Made by a program: the position numbers and the translations under genes. The notes below the pieces were generated by a model, which worked only from the letters and a program-made list of their open reading frames with translations, was not told the DNA's origin and searched no databases. A DNA stretch of 64,000 nucleotides, from contig WHTJ01000010.1 of NCBI GenBank assembly GCA_009377795.1, forward strand, positions 1 to 64,000. The letters run 5' to 3'. Origin of the DNA: Propionibacteriales bacterium. Lineage in GTDB: Bacteria > Actinomycetota > Actinomycetes > Propionibacteriales > Nocardioidaceae. Below, one piece after another: positions 1 to 7,985 of this stretch (position 1 is its first letter; each line of letters starts with the position of its first letter).

Positions 1-283
1 GAGCAGATCTGGGCGTGATGGTAACCATTTGACCAGCGTCAGCGGCGAGATCTCGCCCGGGAGGTCTGCGACGTGGAGAGCTCCGGCGCGTGGAGATGCC
101 AATTGAGCAACGCGTCGCAGCGCTGCTGGAAACCATCGAGTCGGTATCCGACAGGTCCACTGGAGATGGGTCGACGCTAGGCCGGGCTCACCTTCGTGAT
201 GCTGGCCGCCAGGGCGCTCACGCCCGAGTCGCGCTTCTGCACTCCGCGCTCGGCACCTCGTAGGATGTGGCAAGGTGTTAATA
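1..283. other. Window-edge region without a convincing gene
   Basis: No recognisable protein or RNA gene is visible. A 55-codon ATG frame at 96-263 has no ribosome binding site and no family resemblance, so I do not call it. The stretch ends in an AT-rich patch (about 278-300) that looks like the promoter of the SDR gene starting at 318. Confidence 0.4.
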
Positions 284-291
284 TGACGCCA
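284..291. promoter_or_regulatory. Operator-like site, TGACGCCA variant
   Basis: TGACGCCA lies 27 bp before the SDR start at 318, next to an AT-rich stretch (gttaatatg). It differs from the recurring TGACGTCA palindrome of this window at one position. The same TGACGCCA variant precedes the thiolase gene at 61029-61036. Binding is inferred from recurrence only. Confidence 0.45.
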
Positions 292-317
292 GTTTCGTTT
301 CAGGAAGGGTCCGAGGG

Positions 318-1103
318 GTGAGGGCAGACGGCGTCGAGGTTCGCGGGCCGGGGGAGCTGTTCTCGCTTGAGGGACAGGTCGCGGTACTTACCGGGGCATC
401 AGGAGGGCTAGGCCACCGGTTCGCACGGGTGCTGCACGAAGCCGGTGCTCATGTTGTGCTCGCGGCTCGCCGGAAAGGTCGGCTCGTCGACCTCGCTGTC
501 GAGCTCGACCGGGCAACGGTCGTCGAGTGCGACGTCACCAGCGACGCAGACCGCGAGCGCCTGATCGAGCAGGCGCTGCACGTCACCGGACGCCTCGACC
601 TATTCGTCAACAACGCTGGCATTTCGCTCGCGGGCCCGGCGGCGGAGCAGAGCACCGACGATTTCCGCCGAACCATCGAGGTCAACCTCACGTCGGTCTT
701 CGTCCTGTGCAAGCTCGCCGCGGCGCACATGGTCGAGCAGGGGGGTGGCACGATCATCAACGTCGCCTCGATGCTCGGGGTGGTCGCGGCCACGCCCGTC
801 AGCGACGCAGCCTACGCCGCGTCGAAGGCAGGCGTGATCAACTTGACCCGCGAGCTCGCCGCGCAGTGGGGCCGCGAGGGTGTGCGGGTCAACGCGCTCG
901 CACCTGGGTGGTTCCCGACGGAGATGTCGGCCAGGCTGTTCGGGGACGAACGGTCGATGCGGTGGCTGCGCCGGAACACGATGGTGGGCCGGGCCGGGCA
1001 GCTCGAGGAGCTGGATGCTGCGCTCCTGCTGCTAGCGGCGTCCTCCAACTCCTACATGACCGGCCATGTGTTGCTCGTGGACGGTGGATGGACCGCTCGA
1101 TAG
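318..1103 (+). CDS. SDR family oxidoreductase
   Basis: This 261-residue protein is a classical short-chain dehydrogenase/reductase, probably oxidising or reducing a hydroxyl/keto group with NAD(P)(H) in the cytoplasm. The cofactor motif TGASGGLG is at residues 25-32, NNAG at 98-101, and the catalytic YAASK at 166-170. The C-terminus has the usual YMTGHVLLVDGG pattern. The GTG start is chosen because GGAAGGG lies about 9 nt upstream and an operator-like site lies just before it. The gene is monocistronic and converges on the selenoprotein gene on the other strand. The substrate cannot be deduced; the setting suggests a hydroxyacyl-CoA or cyclic alcohol intermediate. Confidence 0.9.
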   Translation: MRADGVEVRGPGELFSLEGQVAVLTGASGGLGHRFARVLHEAGAHVVLAARRKGRLVDLAVELDRATVVECDVTSDADRERLIEQALHVTGRLDLFVNNAGISLAGPAAEQSTDDFRRTIEVNLTSVFVLCKLAAAHMVEQGGGTIINVASMLGVVAATPVSDAAYAASKAGVINLTRELAAQWGREGVRVNALAPGWFPTEMSARLFGDERSMRWLRRNTMVGRAGQLEELDAALLLLAASSNSYMTGHVLLVDGGWTAR

Positions 1104-1115
1104 CGGACGGTCACG

Positions 1116-1649
1116 TCAGCAGTCGTAATACCCCGTCGTCCCCGTTCTCGTTCCGTCGGAGGCCTCGCCCGGGAGCACGCATGTCGTTTCGAGGCCGAGC
1201 ACCTTCGTGAGCCGGCCGAACGCGAGATGGCGGCCGATCACGAGCGTGAGCTCGAGGATCTCGCCGTCGTCGAAATGGGTCCGGAGACGGTCGAAGAGCT
1301 CTGGTCCGATGTGGTGGTGGTCGAGGGCGAAGCGCTCGGCGTACTCGATCGCGAGCCGCTCACGCTCGGAATAGATCTCGCTGCGCTCCGGATGCTCCGC
1401 GACGTGGTCGTAGAACTCCTGCGTGAGCCCGTGCCGCATGCCCGATGCGGCGCGCCAGCCCAGTCAAACCGGACAGTCGTTGATCTGCGCGATGCGCATG
1501 CGTACGGCCTCGCGCTCGCGAACCGACAGCGTCATTTGTCCGTAGACGACCTCGCGGAGTTGGACGCTCACCTCACCCAGATGCGGTCGCAGCTGCCAAA
1601 CGCGGTCGACCTCGGAGCCCTCGCCCTCGGGGACGTCGATGTGGGCCAT
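1116..1649 (-). CDS. AhpD/carboxymuconolactone decarboxylase-like selenoprotein, in-frame UGA (Sec62)
   Basis: The frame reads as one 177-residue CMD/AhpD-fold protein if the TGA at 1464-1466 is decoded. Residues 1-61 end in RIAQINDCPV, the TGA is residue 62, and the frame continues LGWRAASG then a typical CMD second half (RERLAIEYAERFALD). Family members usually carry a CxxC redox pair here, so the TGA replaces the second cysteine and gives C59-P-V-U62. A perfect 7-bp hairpin begins 13 nt after the TGA. A paralogue at 25030-25524 has the TGA at the same residue. It is the last gene of a SnoaL / AroQ-like / CMD operon. Peroxidase, disulfide reductase or decarboxylase roles are all possible. 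The alternative is a nonsense-mutated pseudogene, disfavoured by the intact downstream frame and the paralogue. Confidence 0.8.
1433..1451 (-). other. Putative bacterial SECIS hairpin
   Basis: In the mRNA (minus strand) GCCGCAU, loop CGGGC, AUGCGGC forms a perfect 7-bp stem. The loop starts 19 nt after the UGA at 1464-1466 and has a G at its second position. Distance and loop composition fit bacterial selenocysteine insertion elements (in E. coli fdhF the SelB-binding loop lies about 18-23 nt after UGA). Folding was done by eye. Confidence 0.6.
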
Positions 1650-1679
1650 GCCGGGATCCTCCGTTCCTGCTGGGATAGC

Positions 1680-2189
1680 TCACATGAGCGGCCAGAAATC
1701 CTGCGGGGGAAGGGAGTCGCCGTCGTCGAGCATCGCCACCATGCCGATGAGGGCGGCGGTGTAGGAGTGCTTCCGCATCCCGTGCACGGTGCCCACGACG
1801 ATCTCCGAGAAGGCGGACTCTAGCTTGTTCAGCGCTGGGTTGGCGAGATGCACCTCCAGGGTGGGCAGGCGGCTGTCCTGGATGGCATTGCGCAAGGCGA
1901 AGCCGTACGGGGTGGAGCCCGCGGGGTTGACGAGGAGGCCGTCGAGGTCGGCGGCGTTCTCGTGGAGCCACTCCAGGAGCGCGCCCTCGTAGTTGGACTG
2001 AAACTGGTGAACGACGACGCCGAGCGCCTTGGCGAGCGCGTCGACTCGTGCCTCGAGGTCCGGCAGGGTCATCCCGGTGCCGTAGCGGGCCGGGTGACGG
2101 TTTCCGAGGTTCGACAGGTTCGGGCCGTTGATGCACCCGATGATCCACTCCCGGTCGGTCGTGCGCACGGCGGTGCGAAGTTCGGTCAT
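1680..2189 (-). CDS. Type II dehydroquinase (AroQ)-like protein with altered active site
   Basis: The 169-residue product has the type II 3-dehydroquinate dehydratase fold signature: INGPNLSNLG near the N-terminus, the loop NRHPARYG with the usual Arg and Tyr, QSNYEG, LVNPAG and EVHLANP with the conserved His. The substrate-binding THTS stretch is STPYG here and the usual R-E-x-F-R segment is absent. It is therefore unlikely to be the shikimate enzyme and may dehydrate or isomerise a related cyclic intermediate. I place the start at 2189, where GGGAG lies about 6 nt upstream, rather than at the ATG nine codons earlier. It sits between a SnoaL gene and the selenoprotein gene in a leftward operon. 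Confidence 0.75.
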   Translation of the reverse strand: MTELRTAVRTTDREWIIGCINGPNLSNLGNRHPARYGTGMTLPDLEARVDALAKALGVVVHQFQSNYEGALLEWLHENAADLDGLLVNPAGSTPYGFALRNAIQDSRLPTLEVHLANPALNKLESAFSEIVVGTVHGMRKHSYTAALIGMVAMLDDGDSLPPQDFWPLM

Positions 2190-2219
2190 GGCGGCTCCCT
2201 GTCGGCGTGCTGTCATTCC

Positions 2220-2729
2220 TCAAGCGCCCGGTGTCGGCACGCTTCGCTTGTCGGGCTCGTGCCGCTCCACCCAGCACCAGTCGAAGTCCTCGAGCCCCAG
2301 GCAGCCGCTCATCTCCATGCGCCGCTGGTGGATGCGCCAGCCGTCGTCGGTCCGCAGGAGCCGGTCGACGTAACGGATGCGGAGCTCATCGATTCTGCCG
2401 TCCCAGCGTTCGTGCCAGGCGATCGCGTAGGTGAGCGCGTAGGTGAGCGCGCTGGCCTCCTCGTGGCTGTATAGCTCGATGAGCATCTGGCCGAGCTGAT
2501 GGTGGGTCCGACGCCACGACGACTGGCTGCGGGCGATGCGGGCGCGGAACGCGTCACGTCTCAGAACGGTCCCGCCGCCGGACATGCGACTGCGTCCGTA
2601 ATCGGTGACACAGTCCTCTGTGAACAGGGCGGCGACGGCGTCGATGTCGTACTCGTCCAGGCGGGCACAGTACGACCCGAGCACATCCGCGATGCGCTGC
2701 CGCTCGACCAACTCGGTGGGGGTGTCCAA
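2220..2729 (-). CDS. SnoaL/NTF2-like (nuclear transport factor 2 family) protein
   Basis: This 169-residue protein begins with the helix-rich start typical of SnoaL-like dehydratase/isomerase domains (RQRIADVLGSYCARLDEYD) and ends with the beta-sheet segment IRYVDRLLRTDDGWRIHQR. Family members catalyse dehydration, isomerisation or cyclisation of hydrophobic ring substrates, or lack known activity. The TTG start is supported by GGGGAGG about 6 nt upstream. It is the first gene of the SnoaL / AroQ-like / selenoprotein operon. It shares its promoter region with the divergent thiolase-like gene and an operator-like site. Confidence 0.8.
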   Translation of the reverse strand: MDTPTELVERQRIADVLGSYCARLDEYDIDAVAALFTEDCVTDYGRSRMSGGGTVLRRDAFRARIARSQSSWRRTHHQLGQMLIELYSHEEASALTYALTYAIAWHERWDGRIDELRIRYVDRLLRTDDGWRIHQRRMEMSGCLGLEDFDWCWVERHEPDKRSVPTPGA

Positions 2730-2755
2730 GACGAGCCTCCCCGGTAAGATGTGGG

Positions 2756-2767
2756 TGTGACCTCACA
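2756..2767. promoter_or_regulatory. Operator-like site TGTGACCTCACA in a divergent promoter
   Basis: TGTGACCTCACA is a near-perfect inverted repeat with core TGACCTCA, between the SnoaL gene (start 2729) and the thiolase-like gene (start 2837). It matches the recurring TGACGTCA element except for one base. An AT-rich stretch (aattgcgaaataatc) follows and could hold the rightward -10. Confidence 0.5.
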
Positions 2768-2836
2768 ATTGCGAAATAATCGTACCGCGACTGCCGCGTA
2801 CGATGGAGGCTTCTCGTCTCCGGGAAGGGATTAACG

Positions 2837-4003
2837 ATGAGATCTGTCGCATCGGGCGTTGTCGGAGTCGGGTACACGGACATCTCCCCGAACTCGGGAC
2901 GTTCCACGTTGCAGCTCGCAACTGAGGCCGCACAGGCGGCGCTGGCCGACGCCGGGATGACGGCAGCCGACGTCGACGGGCTCGTCACTTATCACCTCGA
3001 TGACTCGGACCCCGCACTCGGGCTCGCCCAGTCACTCGGCCTCGACGATCCAGGCGTGATGGTCGACTGGAGCGACGGGGGCGGGAACCTCGCGTGCGGG
3101 GTCGTAGGCCTCGCCGACGCGGCGATCCGCGCGGGAATGGCGCACACGGTCATCGTCTACCGCAGCCTCAACGGCCGCTCCGGTCGCCGGCTCGGGGGGA
3201 TGGGTCAAGGCGTCGACACCACGGGTGTCCGGCAGTTCATGACGCCGGCCGGGTGGACCACCTACCCGGAGATGATCGCGATGTGGGCCCGGCGCCATAT
3301 GGAGGTCTACGGCACAACGCCAGAGCACCTCGGCACCATCGCGGTGAAGTCACGGGCCCACGCGAAGGACAACCCCCGCGCCCAGAAGCGCGAGCCGATC
3401 ACGCTCGACGACTATTTCGCCTCGCCACTGATCTGCGACCCGTTCCGCCTCTACGACATCTGCCTGGAGAGCGACGGGGCGTGCGCCGTCGTCGTGACCG
3501 CCATGGACCGGGCTCGCGACACCGCCAAGCCGCCCGTCGGCGTCCTCGCGGCCGCCCACGGCGGAACCGGGAGCGGGCCAGGGGCAGACCTCGCCGACGT
3601 CCTCGGGATGGGTGACCTCGCCCGTAACTTCGGGTACGCGGTACGCGACCGCCTCTACGGCATGGCCGGCGTGACTGCCGCCGACCTGGACTTCGCCGAG
3701 ATCTACGACTGCTTCACCGCGTCGGTGATCCTCCAGCTCGAGGGGTTCGGGATCGTCGGGCCTGGTGAGGCCGGGCCGTACGTCGCCGGGGACGACACGT
3801 TCTCGCTAGGGAGCAAGCTGCCGATCAACACCCACGGCGGGCTGCTGTCGGAGGGCTACCTCCATGGCCTCAACCACGTGACGGAGGCCGTACTCCAGCT
3901 CCGCGGCGAGTGCGGGCCCCGCCAGGTGCCGGACGCGGAGCTCGCGCTCGTCACCGCAGGAGCGATGGCGACAGGCTCGGCGCTAGTCCTCGGGCGGGTG
4001 TAG
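2837..4003 (+). CDS. Thiolase-like lipid-transfer protein (Ltp2/SCP-x type)
   Basis: The 388-residue protein belongs to the thiolase superfamily branch of SCP-x/Ltp2 lipid-transfer proteins. Visible landmarks are the N-terminal ATEAAQAALADAG, the segment AEIYDCFTASV and the late PINTHGGLLSEGYLHG. The region where true thiolases carry the nucleophilic CASG cysteine reads GGGNLACG, so the nucleophile appears missing or displaced. This is typical of the retro-aldolase branch (Ltp2), which works with a DUF35 partner. No DUF35 gene is adjacent; two exist at 29434 and 42118. ATG 2837 is preceded by GGGAAGGG. It may cleave a side-chain beta-hydroxyacyl-CoA; ordinary thiolysis is less likely. Confidence 0.8.
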   Translation: MRSVASGVVGVGYTDISPNSGRSTLQLATEAAQAALADAGMTAADVDGLVTYHLDDSDPALGLAQSLGLDDPGVMVDWSDGGGNLACGVVGLADAAIRAGMAHTVIVYRSLNGRSGRRLGGMGQGVDTTGVRQFMTPAGWTTYPEMIAMWARRHMEVYGTTPEHLGTIAVKSRAHAKDNPRAQKREPITLDDYFASPLICDPFRLYDICLESDGACAVVVTAMDRARDTAKPPVGVLAAAHGGTGSGPGADLADVLGMGDLARNFGYAVRDRLYGMAGVTAADLDFAEIYDCFTASVILQLEGFGIVGPGEAGPYVAGDDTFSLGSKLPINTHGGLLSEGYLHGLNHVTEAVLQLRGECGPRQVPDAELALVTAGAMATGSALVLGRV

Positions 4004-4241
4004 CCGGCGCTTCCTGCGCACCGGCCGCCTCGCTCGTGCCGGGTAGCGGTCCAGTGCCGCCGGACCGTCGTCGTGTCACGCTTCGGCGGTCGTCGGCCGG
4101 GCCATAGAGGGACGTCGCCTTGGCCAGCTCCATGGCGGCGCCGTGTTCAGGCTGCGTTGGCATCTACCGAGAATTTCGGCTCGCTCGGCGAAACTCTCCC
4201 GCGGGACTCGATCGCGCACGACGCAGCCCCTAGAATGAACA
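4004..4241. other. Intergenic stretch, no gene seen
   Basis: I see no frame with a plausible ribosome binding site or family resemblance in this stretch between the thiolase-like gene and the next promoter. It ends in tagaatga, a possible -10, directly before the operator-like site at 4242. Confidence 0.4.
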
Positions 4242-4257
4242 TGACGTCGCTGTCACA
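4242..4257 (+). promoter_or_regulatory. Operator-like promoter element shared with the ACAD gene at 49557
   Basis: TGACGTCGCTGTCACA is the core of a 21-nt stretch (4242-4262) repeated exactly at 49514-49534. Both copies lie upstream of an acyl-CoA dehydrogenase gene, here about 95 bp before the start. A tagaat box at 4231-4236 is a likely -10. The first eight bases are the TGACGTCG version of the recurring palindrome. Confidence 0.6.
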
Positions 4258-4352
4258 GATTGCTGACGACCGGAGGCACCATGCGCGTACTCGTCACCGT
4301 CCTCTGCAGCACGACCGACCCATCGGAGGGTCGAGAGTAGGGGAACGGGCAC

Positions 4353-5498
4353 ATGGACTTCTCTGTGTCCGAAGAGGTGCGCACGCTACTCGACAGCGTG
4401 CGCCAGTTTCGTGAGCGCGAGCTCATGCCGCTGGAGCGCGAGTTCCTCATGGAGGGCCGGCTCGATCTCGCGAAACGATTCGCCGCCGAAGAGAAGGGGC
4501 GCAAGAGCGGGTTCTGGGCGCTCGACGTGCCTGAGGAGGACGGTGGCCAGGGGCTTGGCCAGCTGCAGATGGCAATGGTCCACGAGGTGCTCTTTCAGCA
4601 CCCAGCGATGTTCGAGTTCGGCGGCAGCCCTGAGCCCGTGCTGCGCCACTGCCACGGCGAGTTGCGAGACCGTTACTACCACGGCGTGATCCGCGGGGAG
4701 CGCCGCAGCTGCTACGCGTTCACCGAGCCGGACACGGGTTCGGACTTCGCACGGATCCGGACGACCGCCGTCCGTGACGGCGACGGCTGGGTGATCAACG
4801 GGACGAAGATGTTCATATCGCACGCGGACCGTGCGGACTTCGTCATTCTCTTCGCGACCACCGATCCCTCGCTCGGTGCCAGCGGCGTCGGCTGCTTCCT
4901 CGTCGACATGGACACCCCGGGCTTCGAGGTCTCCCGCCCCATCCCCACGATGGGCGACGACTGGGAGCCCAACGAGCTGTCCTTCAACGACTGCCGCATC
5001 CCGCTCGACAGCCACGTCGGCGACCAGGACAACGGGTTCGGGCTCGCCGACGAGCAGCTTACCCACGGGCGGTTGAAGATCGCCGCCTTCCAGCTCGGGA
5101 TCGCCCGCCGGTGCATCGACATCGCGGTCGACTGGGCCAAACGGCGCGTGACGTGGGGGAAGCCCATCGCGGCACGCCAGGGCGTGCAGTTCATGCTCGC
5201 GGACTGCGAGACGGAGCTCGAGGCGGCCCGCATGCTCGTCTACCGCGCGGCGTGGATGGCCGACATGGGGGAGCCGATCCGCAACGAGGCGTTCATCGCG
5301 AAGCTCTACGCGACGGAGATGGCTCAGCGCGTCACGGACCGGACGCTGCAGGTCCTTGGGGGGCTCGGCTACAGCAGGGAGCTGCCGATCCAGAGCTTCT
5401 ACCGCCAGGTCCGCGTGTGGCGCATCGGCCACGGCACCTCGGAGATTCACCGCTGGATGATCGCCCGCAACATGCTCGGCTCGGCGGCGAAGGACTAG
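4353..5498 (+). CDS. Acyl-CoA dehydrogenase (CaiA-like)
   Basis: The 381-residue product is a full-length FAD acyl-CoA dehydrogenase. The central YAFTEPDTGSD flavin/substrate motif is near residue 128 and the C-terminal LGGLGYSRELPIQSFYR block is present. The position that usually supplies the catalytic glutamate (YEGT) reads IGHGTSEIHR, with His in place of Glu. The base may therefore come from another site, as in isovaleryl-type enzymes, or the chemistry may differ. It opens a long rightward operon; the ligase start lies 4 bp after its stop. Introduction of an alpha,beta double bond into a CoA thioester is the expected role. Confidence 0.88.
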   Translation: MDFSVSEEVRTLLDSVRQFRERELMPLEREFLMEGRLDLAKRFAAEEKGRKSGFWALDVPEEDGGQGLGQLQMAMVHEVLFQHPAMFEFGGSPEPVLRHCHGELRDRYYHGVIRGERRSCYAFTEPDTGSDFARIRTTAVRDGDGWVINGTKMFISHADRADFVILFATTDPSLGASGVGCFLVDMDTPGFEVSRPIPTMGDDWEPNELSFNDCRIPLDSHVGDQDNGFGLADEQLTHGRLKIAAFQLGIARRCIDIAVDWAKRRVTWGKPIAARQGVQFMLADCETELEAARMLVYRAAWMADMGEPIRNEAFIAKLYATEMAQRVTDRTLQVLGGLGYSRELPIQSFYRQVRVWRIGHGTSEIHRWMIARNMLGSAAKD

Positions 5499-5502
5499 CG
5501 CC

Positions 5503-7044
5503 ATGCCGATAGACCTCGTCGGGGAGCGCACCCTGAACGACCTGCTGGAGGATCGCGTTCGGGCCCACGGGCAGCGTCCTTTCCTCGTGTTCGAGGATGC
5601 CGATGGAGCCGTGTCGGAGTGGACGTACGACGGCTTCGCCAGTCGTACGGGGGCGCTCGCAGCCGGCCTCGCCTCGCTCGGCGTCGGCAGGGAGGACAAG
5701 GTCGTCTGCCTCCTGCCGAACAGTCCGACGTTCGTGTTCCTGTGGTTCGCGCTCGCCCGACTCGGCGCGGTGTTCGTCCCGGCTAACACGGCGAGCACCG
5801 CACCGGAGATCGACTACATCGTCGAGCACTCGGAGGCGATGAGCATCGTGGCGGATGCGGAGCTCGCGGAGACCGCCGAGGACATAGGCAACGGGGACCT
5901 GCTGCGGCTCACAGCGCATGGGGTCCGCGAGGGGTGGCGCAGGCTCGATGACTGCCTGCGGACCGACGTGCCGCCACCGCAGCCGTCGGCGCGGCCGATG
6001 GACCTCGCCGAGCTCCTGTTCACCTCGGGCACGACCGCGCGGCCGAAGGCCGTGATGCTCACCCACGCCAACTGCCTGCACTCCGGTGAGCGGGCCGCTC
6101 GCTCGCTCATGCTCCAGCCGGGCGAGCGCTGCCTCACCGCCCTGCCGCTGTTCCACGTGAATGCCCAGTCGTTCACCCTGCTCGCGGCGCTGACCACGGG
6201 TGGGACCGCGATCGTCCTCGAGTCGTTCCAGGCACGCCGGTACTGGTCGTGCGTCCGCAGCCACGAGGCGACGCAGACGAGCCTCGTCGCGATGCAGCTG
6301 CGTACCCTGCTCGCAAGGCCGACCGAGCCCACCGACGCCGACCACAGCCTGCGTCGCGTCCTCTACGCGATCAACGTCACCGACGAGGAGAAGGCCGCGT
6401 TCGAGTCGCGCTTCAACGTGGAACTCTGCAACGGGTACGGGCTCACCGAGGCGATGACGATGGTGAGCGTCGCGCCGGTCGTCGGGCCGAAGCGATGGCC
6501 GTCCATCGGTCTGCCGGCGTCGGGCAGGGCGGTTCGCCTCGTGGACGAGGAGGGACACGAGGTCCCGACGGGGACGGTCGGGGAGATCCAAGTCGACGGC
6601 GTTCCGGGTCGTACGGTCATGCTCGGGTACTACCGCGACCCTGATGCCACGGCCGCGGTCCTGCGAGACGGCTGGCTGTCGACGGGCGATACGGGCTACG
6701 TCGATGAGCTCGGCTACCTCTACTTCTTCGACCGGCGCAAGGACATCATCAAGCGGGCGGGCGAGAACGTCTCGGCCGGCGAGGTGGAGCGTGTGCTGCT
6801 CGAGCACTCGGCCGTCGTGGAGGCAGCGGTCGTCGGTGTGCCCGACCCCCTCCGGGACGAGGCCGTGAAGGCGTACGTCGTCGCCGACGGGCCACTGGAG
6901 GAGGCGCAGATCGTCGAGCACTGCCGCAGCCGGCTCGCGTCGTTCAAGGTCCCTACGTTGGTCGAGTTCCGGGACGCGCTCCCGAAGACTTCGGTCGGCA
7001 AGATCGAGAAGGCCGTCCTGCGCCAGGAGAGTTCACGTGGCTGA
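5503..7044 (+). CDS. Acyl-CoA ligase (AMP-forming)
   Basis: The 513-residue protein is an ANL-superfamily adenylate-forming enzyme that activates a carboxylic acid with ATP and CoA. The P-loop-like motif LFTSGTTARPK is near residue 170, the adenylate motif NGYGLTEA near 310, DTGY near 395, and the C-terminal lysine motif KTSVGKIEK near 500. The first motif has TARPK rather than the commoner TGxPK. It lies between the ACAD and a MaoC-like pair and overlaps the next gene by 8 bp, so it is co-translated with them. It is one of seven CoA ligases in the window; the substrate is unknown. Confidence 0.88.
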   Translation: MPIDLVGERTLNDLLEDRVRAHGQRPFLVFEDADGAVSEWTYDGFASRTGALAAGLASLGVGREDKVVCLLPNSPTFVFLWFALARLGAVFVPANTASTAPEIDYIVEHSEAMSIVADAELAETAEDIGNGDLLRLTAHGVREGWRRLDDCLRTDVPPPQPSARPMDLAELLFTSGTTARPKAVMLTHANCLHSGERAARSLMLQPGERCLTALPLFHVNAQSFTLLAALTTGGTAIVLESFQARRYWSCVRSHEATQTSLVAMQLRTLLARPTEPTDADHSLRRVLYAINVTDEEKAAFESRFNVELCNGYGLTEAMTMVSVAPVVGPKRWPSIGLPASGRAVRLVDEEGHEVPTGTVGEIQVDGVPGRTVMLGYYRDPDATAAVLRDGWLSTGDTGYVDELGYLYFFDRRKDIIKRAGENVSAGEVERVLLEHSAVVEAAVVGVPDPLRDEAVKAYVVADGPLEEAQIVEHCRSRLASFKVPTLVEFRDALPKTSVGKIEKAVLRQESSRG

Positions 7045-7543
7045 GCACACGCGCGAGTCGGCCGTCGAGGCCGCCTTCGAACGCGTCCAGGCGGCGGTGG
7101 GGAAGGTCGCCACCCGGCATCACCTCGGGCCTGTGGGCAAGGTCGCCGCCGCGCGCTTCGCGGTGGCCTGCGACACGCCGCCGACGCTGCTGGACGAGGA
7201 CGGGTTGCCCGGAGGGCGGGTGCCGAACCTTTACCTGTCCAGCGTGCTCGGATGGGACGCCGGCCGGCACGAGGCCGAGCTGCGGCTGGACGGCACCGGT
7301 GGCGATGTCCTCACGGACCTGCCGCTCACCGGCCTGCGTCTCATGGGGGTCGGGCAGGAGCTCACGTTCGGCCGGCCCGTGCTCCCGGACACCGATGTCC
7401 TAATGGAGATGTCGATCGACGCGGTGGAGCGCAAGGAAGGTCGCTCGGGAGTGCTCCTTCTCGTCACAGTGCTCCGGCGCCTCGTCGACGCCGCGTCCGG
7501 GGAGGAGCTCGTGAGCTGCCGGGAACGGTTCGTAGGGAGATGA
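7037..7543 (+). CDS. Hot-dog fold dehydratase subunit, MaoC/FAS1-like N-terminal type
   Basis: This 168-residue protein resembles the N-terminal dehydratase-like (FAS1_DH/MaoC_N) hot-dog domain: a helix, then the GMQ-like segment LTGLRLMGVGQELTFGRPVLP and strands with a DxxxRKEGRSG turn. Such subunits usually lack the hydratase motif and pair with a catalytic MaoC protein, here the next gene, as in heteromeric enoyl-CoA hydratases of actinobacterial steroid catabolism. The GTG start overlaps the ligase end by 8 bp. A free-standing thioesterase role is less likely. Confidence 0.72.
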   Translation: MAEHTRESAVEAAFERVQAAVGKVATRHHLGPVGKVAAARFAVACDTPPTLLDEDGLPGGRVPNLYLSSVLGWDAGRHEAELRLDGTGGDVLTDLPLTGLRLMGVGQELTFGRPVLPDTDVLMEMSIDAVERKEGRSGVLLLVTVLRRLVDAASGEELVSCRERFVGR

Positions 7544-7547
7544 GGGC

Positions 7548-7985
7548 ATGACTCGCTACCTCGAGGACGTCCGGGTGGGGGAGGAGATCCCCGCGCTGGT
7601 GCGCAGGCCGTCACGGCTCCAGCTCTTCCGGTTCAGCGCCGTGACGTGGAACGCGCACCGGATTCACTACGACCGCGACTACGCGGCGGAGGAGGGGTAC
7701 GCCGATGTGCTCGTGCAGTCGCATCTCCATGGCTGCTATCTCATGGACACGCTGCTCGCCTGGGCCGGGGCCGGCGCGCATGTGGTGGCGTTCGGCTGGC
7801 GCAACGCTGCCGTTGCCGTACCGGGCGACACGCTCACGTGCACGGGTCGCGTCGTCGACGTGAGCAGCGAGGGTGAGGTCTCCTGCGAGCTCGAGGAGCG
7901 AAACCAACGCGGCGAGCTGTGCGCTCCGGCCACCGCGACCGTTCGGCTCGAGCGCCGGGCCCGAGGCGGTGGTGCGGATGGTTGA
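7548..7985 (+). CDS. MaoC-like enoyl-CoA hydratase subunit
   Basis: The 145-residue product shows the R-hydratase (MaoC) signature: FRFSAVTWNAHRIHYDRDYA around residues 26-45, with an Asn/His pair where the family has its catalytic Asp/His, followed by VQSHLHGCYLMDTL. The length fits a single hot-dog domain, and the preceding gene supplies the partner. Hydration of the enoyl-CoA made by the operon's ACAD is the natural role. Asn in place of the usual Asp at the active site could alter activity. Its end overlaps the E1-alpha start by 8 bp. Confidence 0.78.
   Translation: MTRYLEDVRVGEEIPALVRRPSRLQLFRFSAVTWNAHRIHYDRDYAAEEGYADVLVQSHLHGCYLMDTLLAWAGAGAHVVAFGWRNAAVAVPGDTLTCTGRVVDVSSEGEVSCELEERNQRGELCAPATATVRLERRARGGGADG

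Noticed and set aside
96-263. A 55-codon ATG frame at the left edge
   Set aside because: It has no ribosome binding site and no family resemblance; chance open frames of this length are common at this GC content.
1464-1466. Treating the CMD reading frame as two separate short genes or a simple pseudogene
   Set aside because: The frame resumes directly after the TGA with the expected family sequence, a paralogue has the TGA at the same codon, and a hairpin follows. I therefore annotate one recoded gene.
4386-5798. Long minus-strand open frames of about 300-600 codons opposite the plus-strand ACAD, ligase and E1 genes
   Set aside because: They are antisense shadows of GC-rich codons, low in complexity (rich in Arg, Ala, Pro and His) and match no family.
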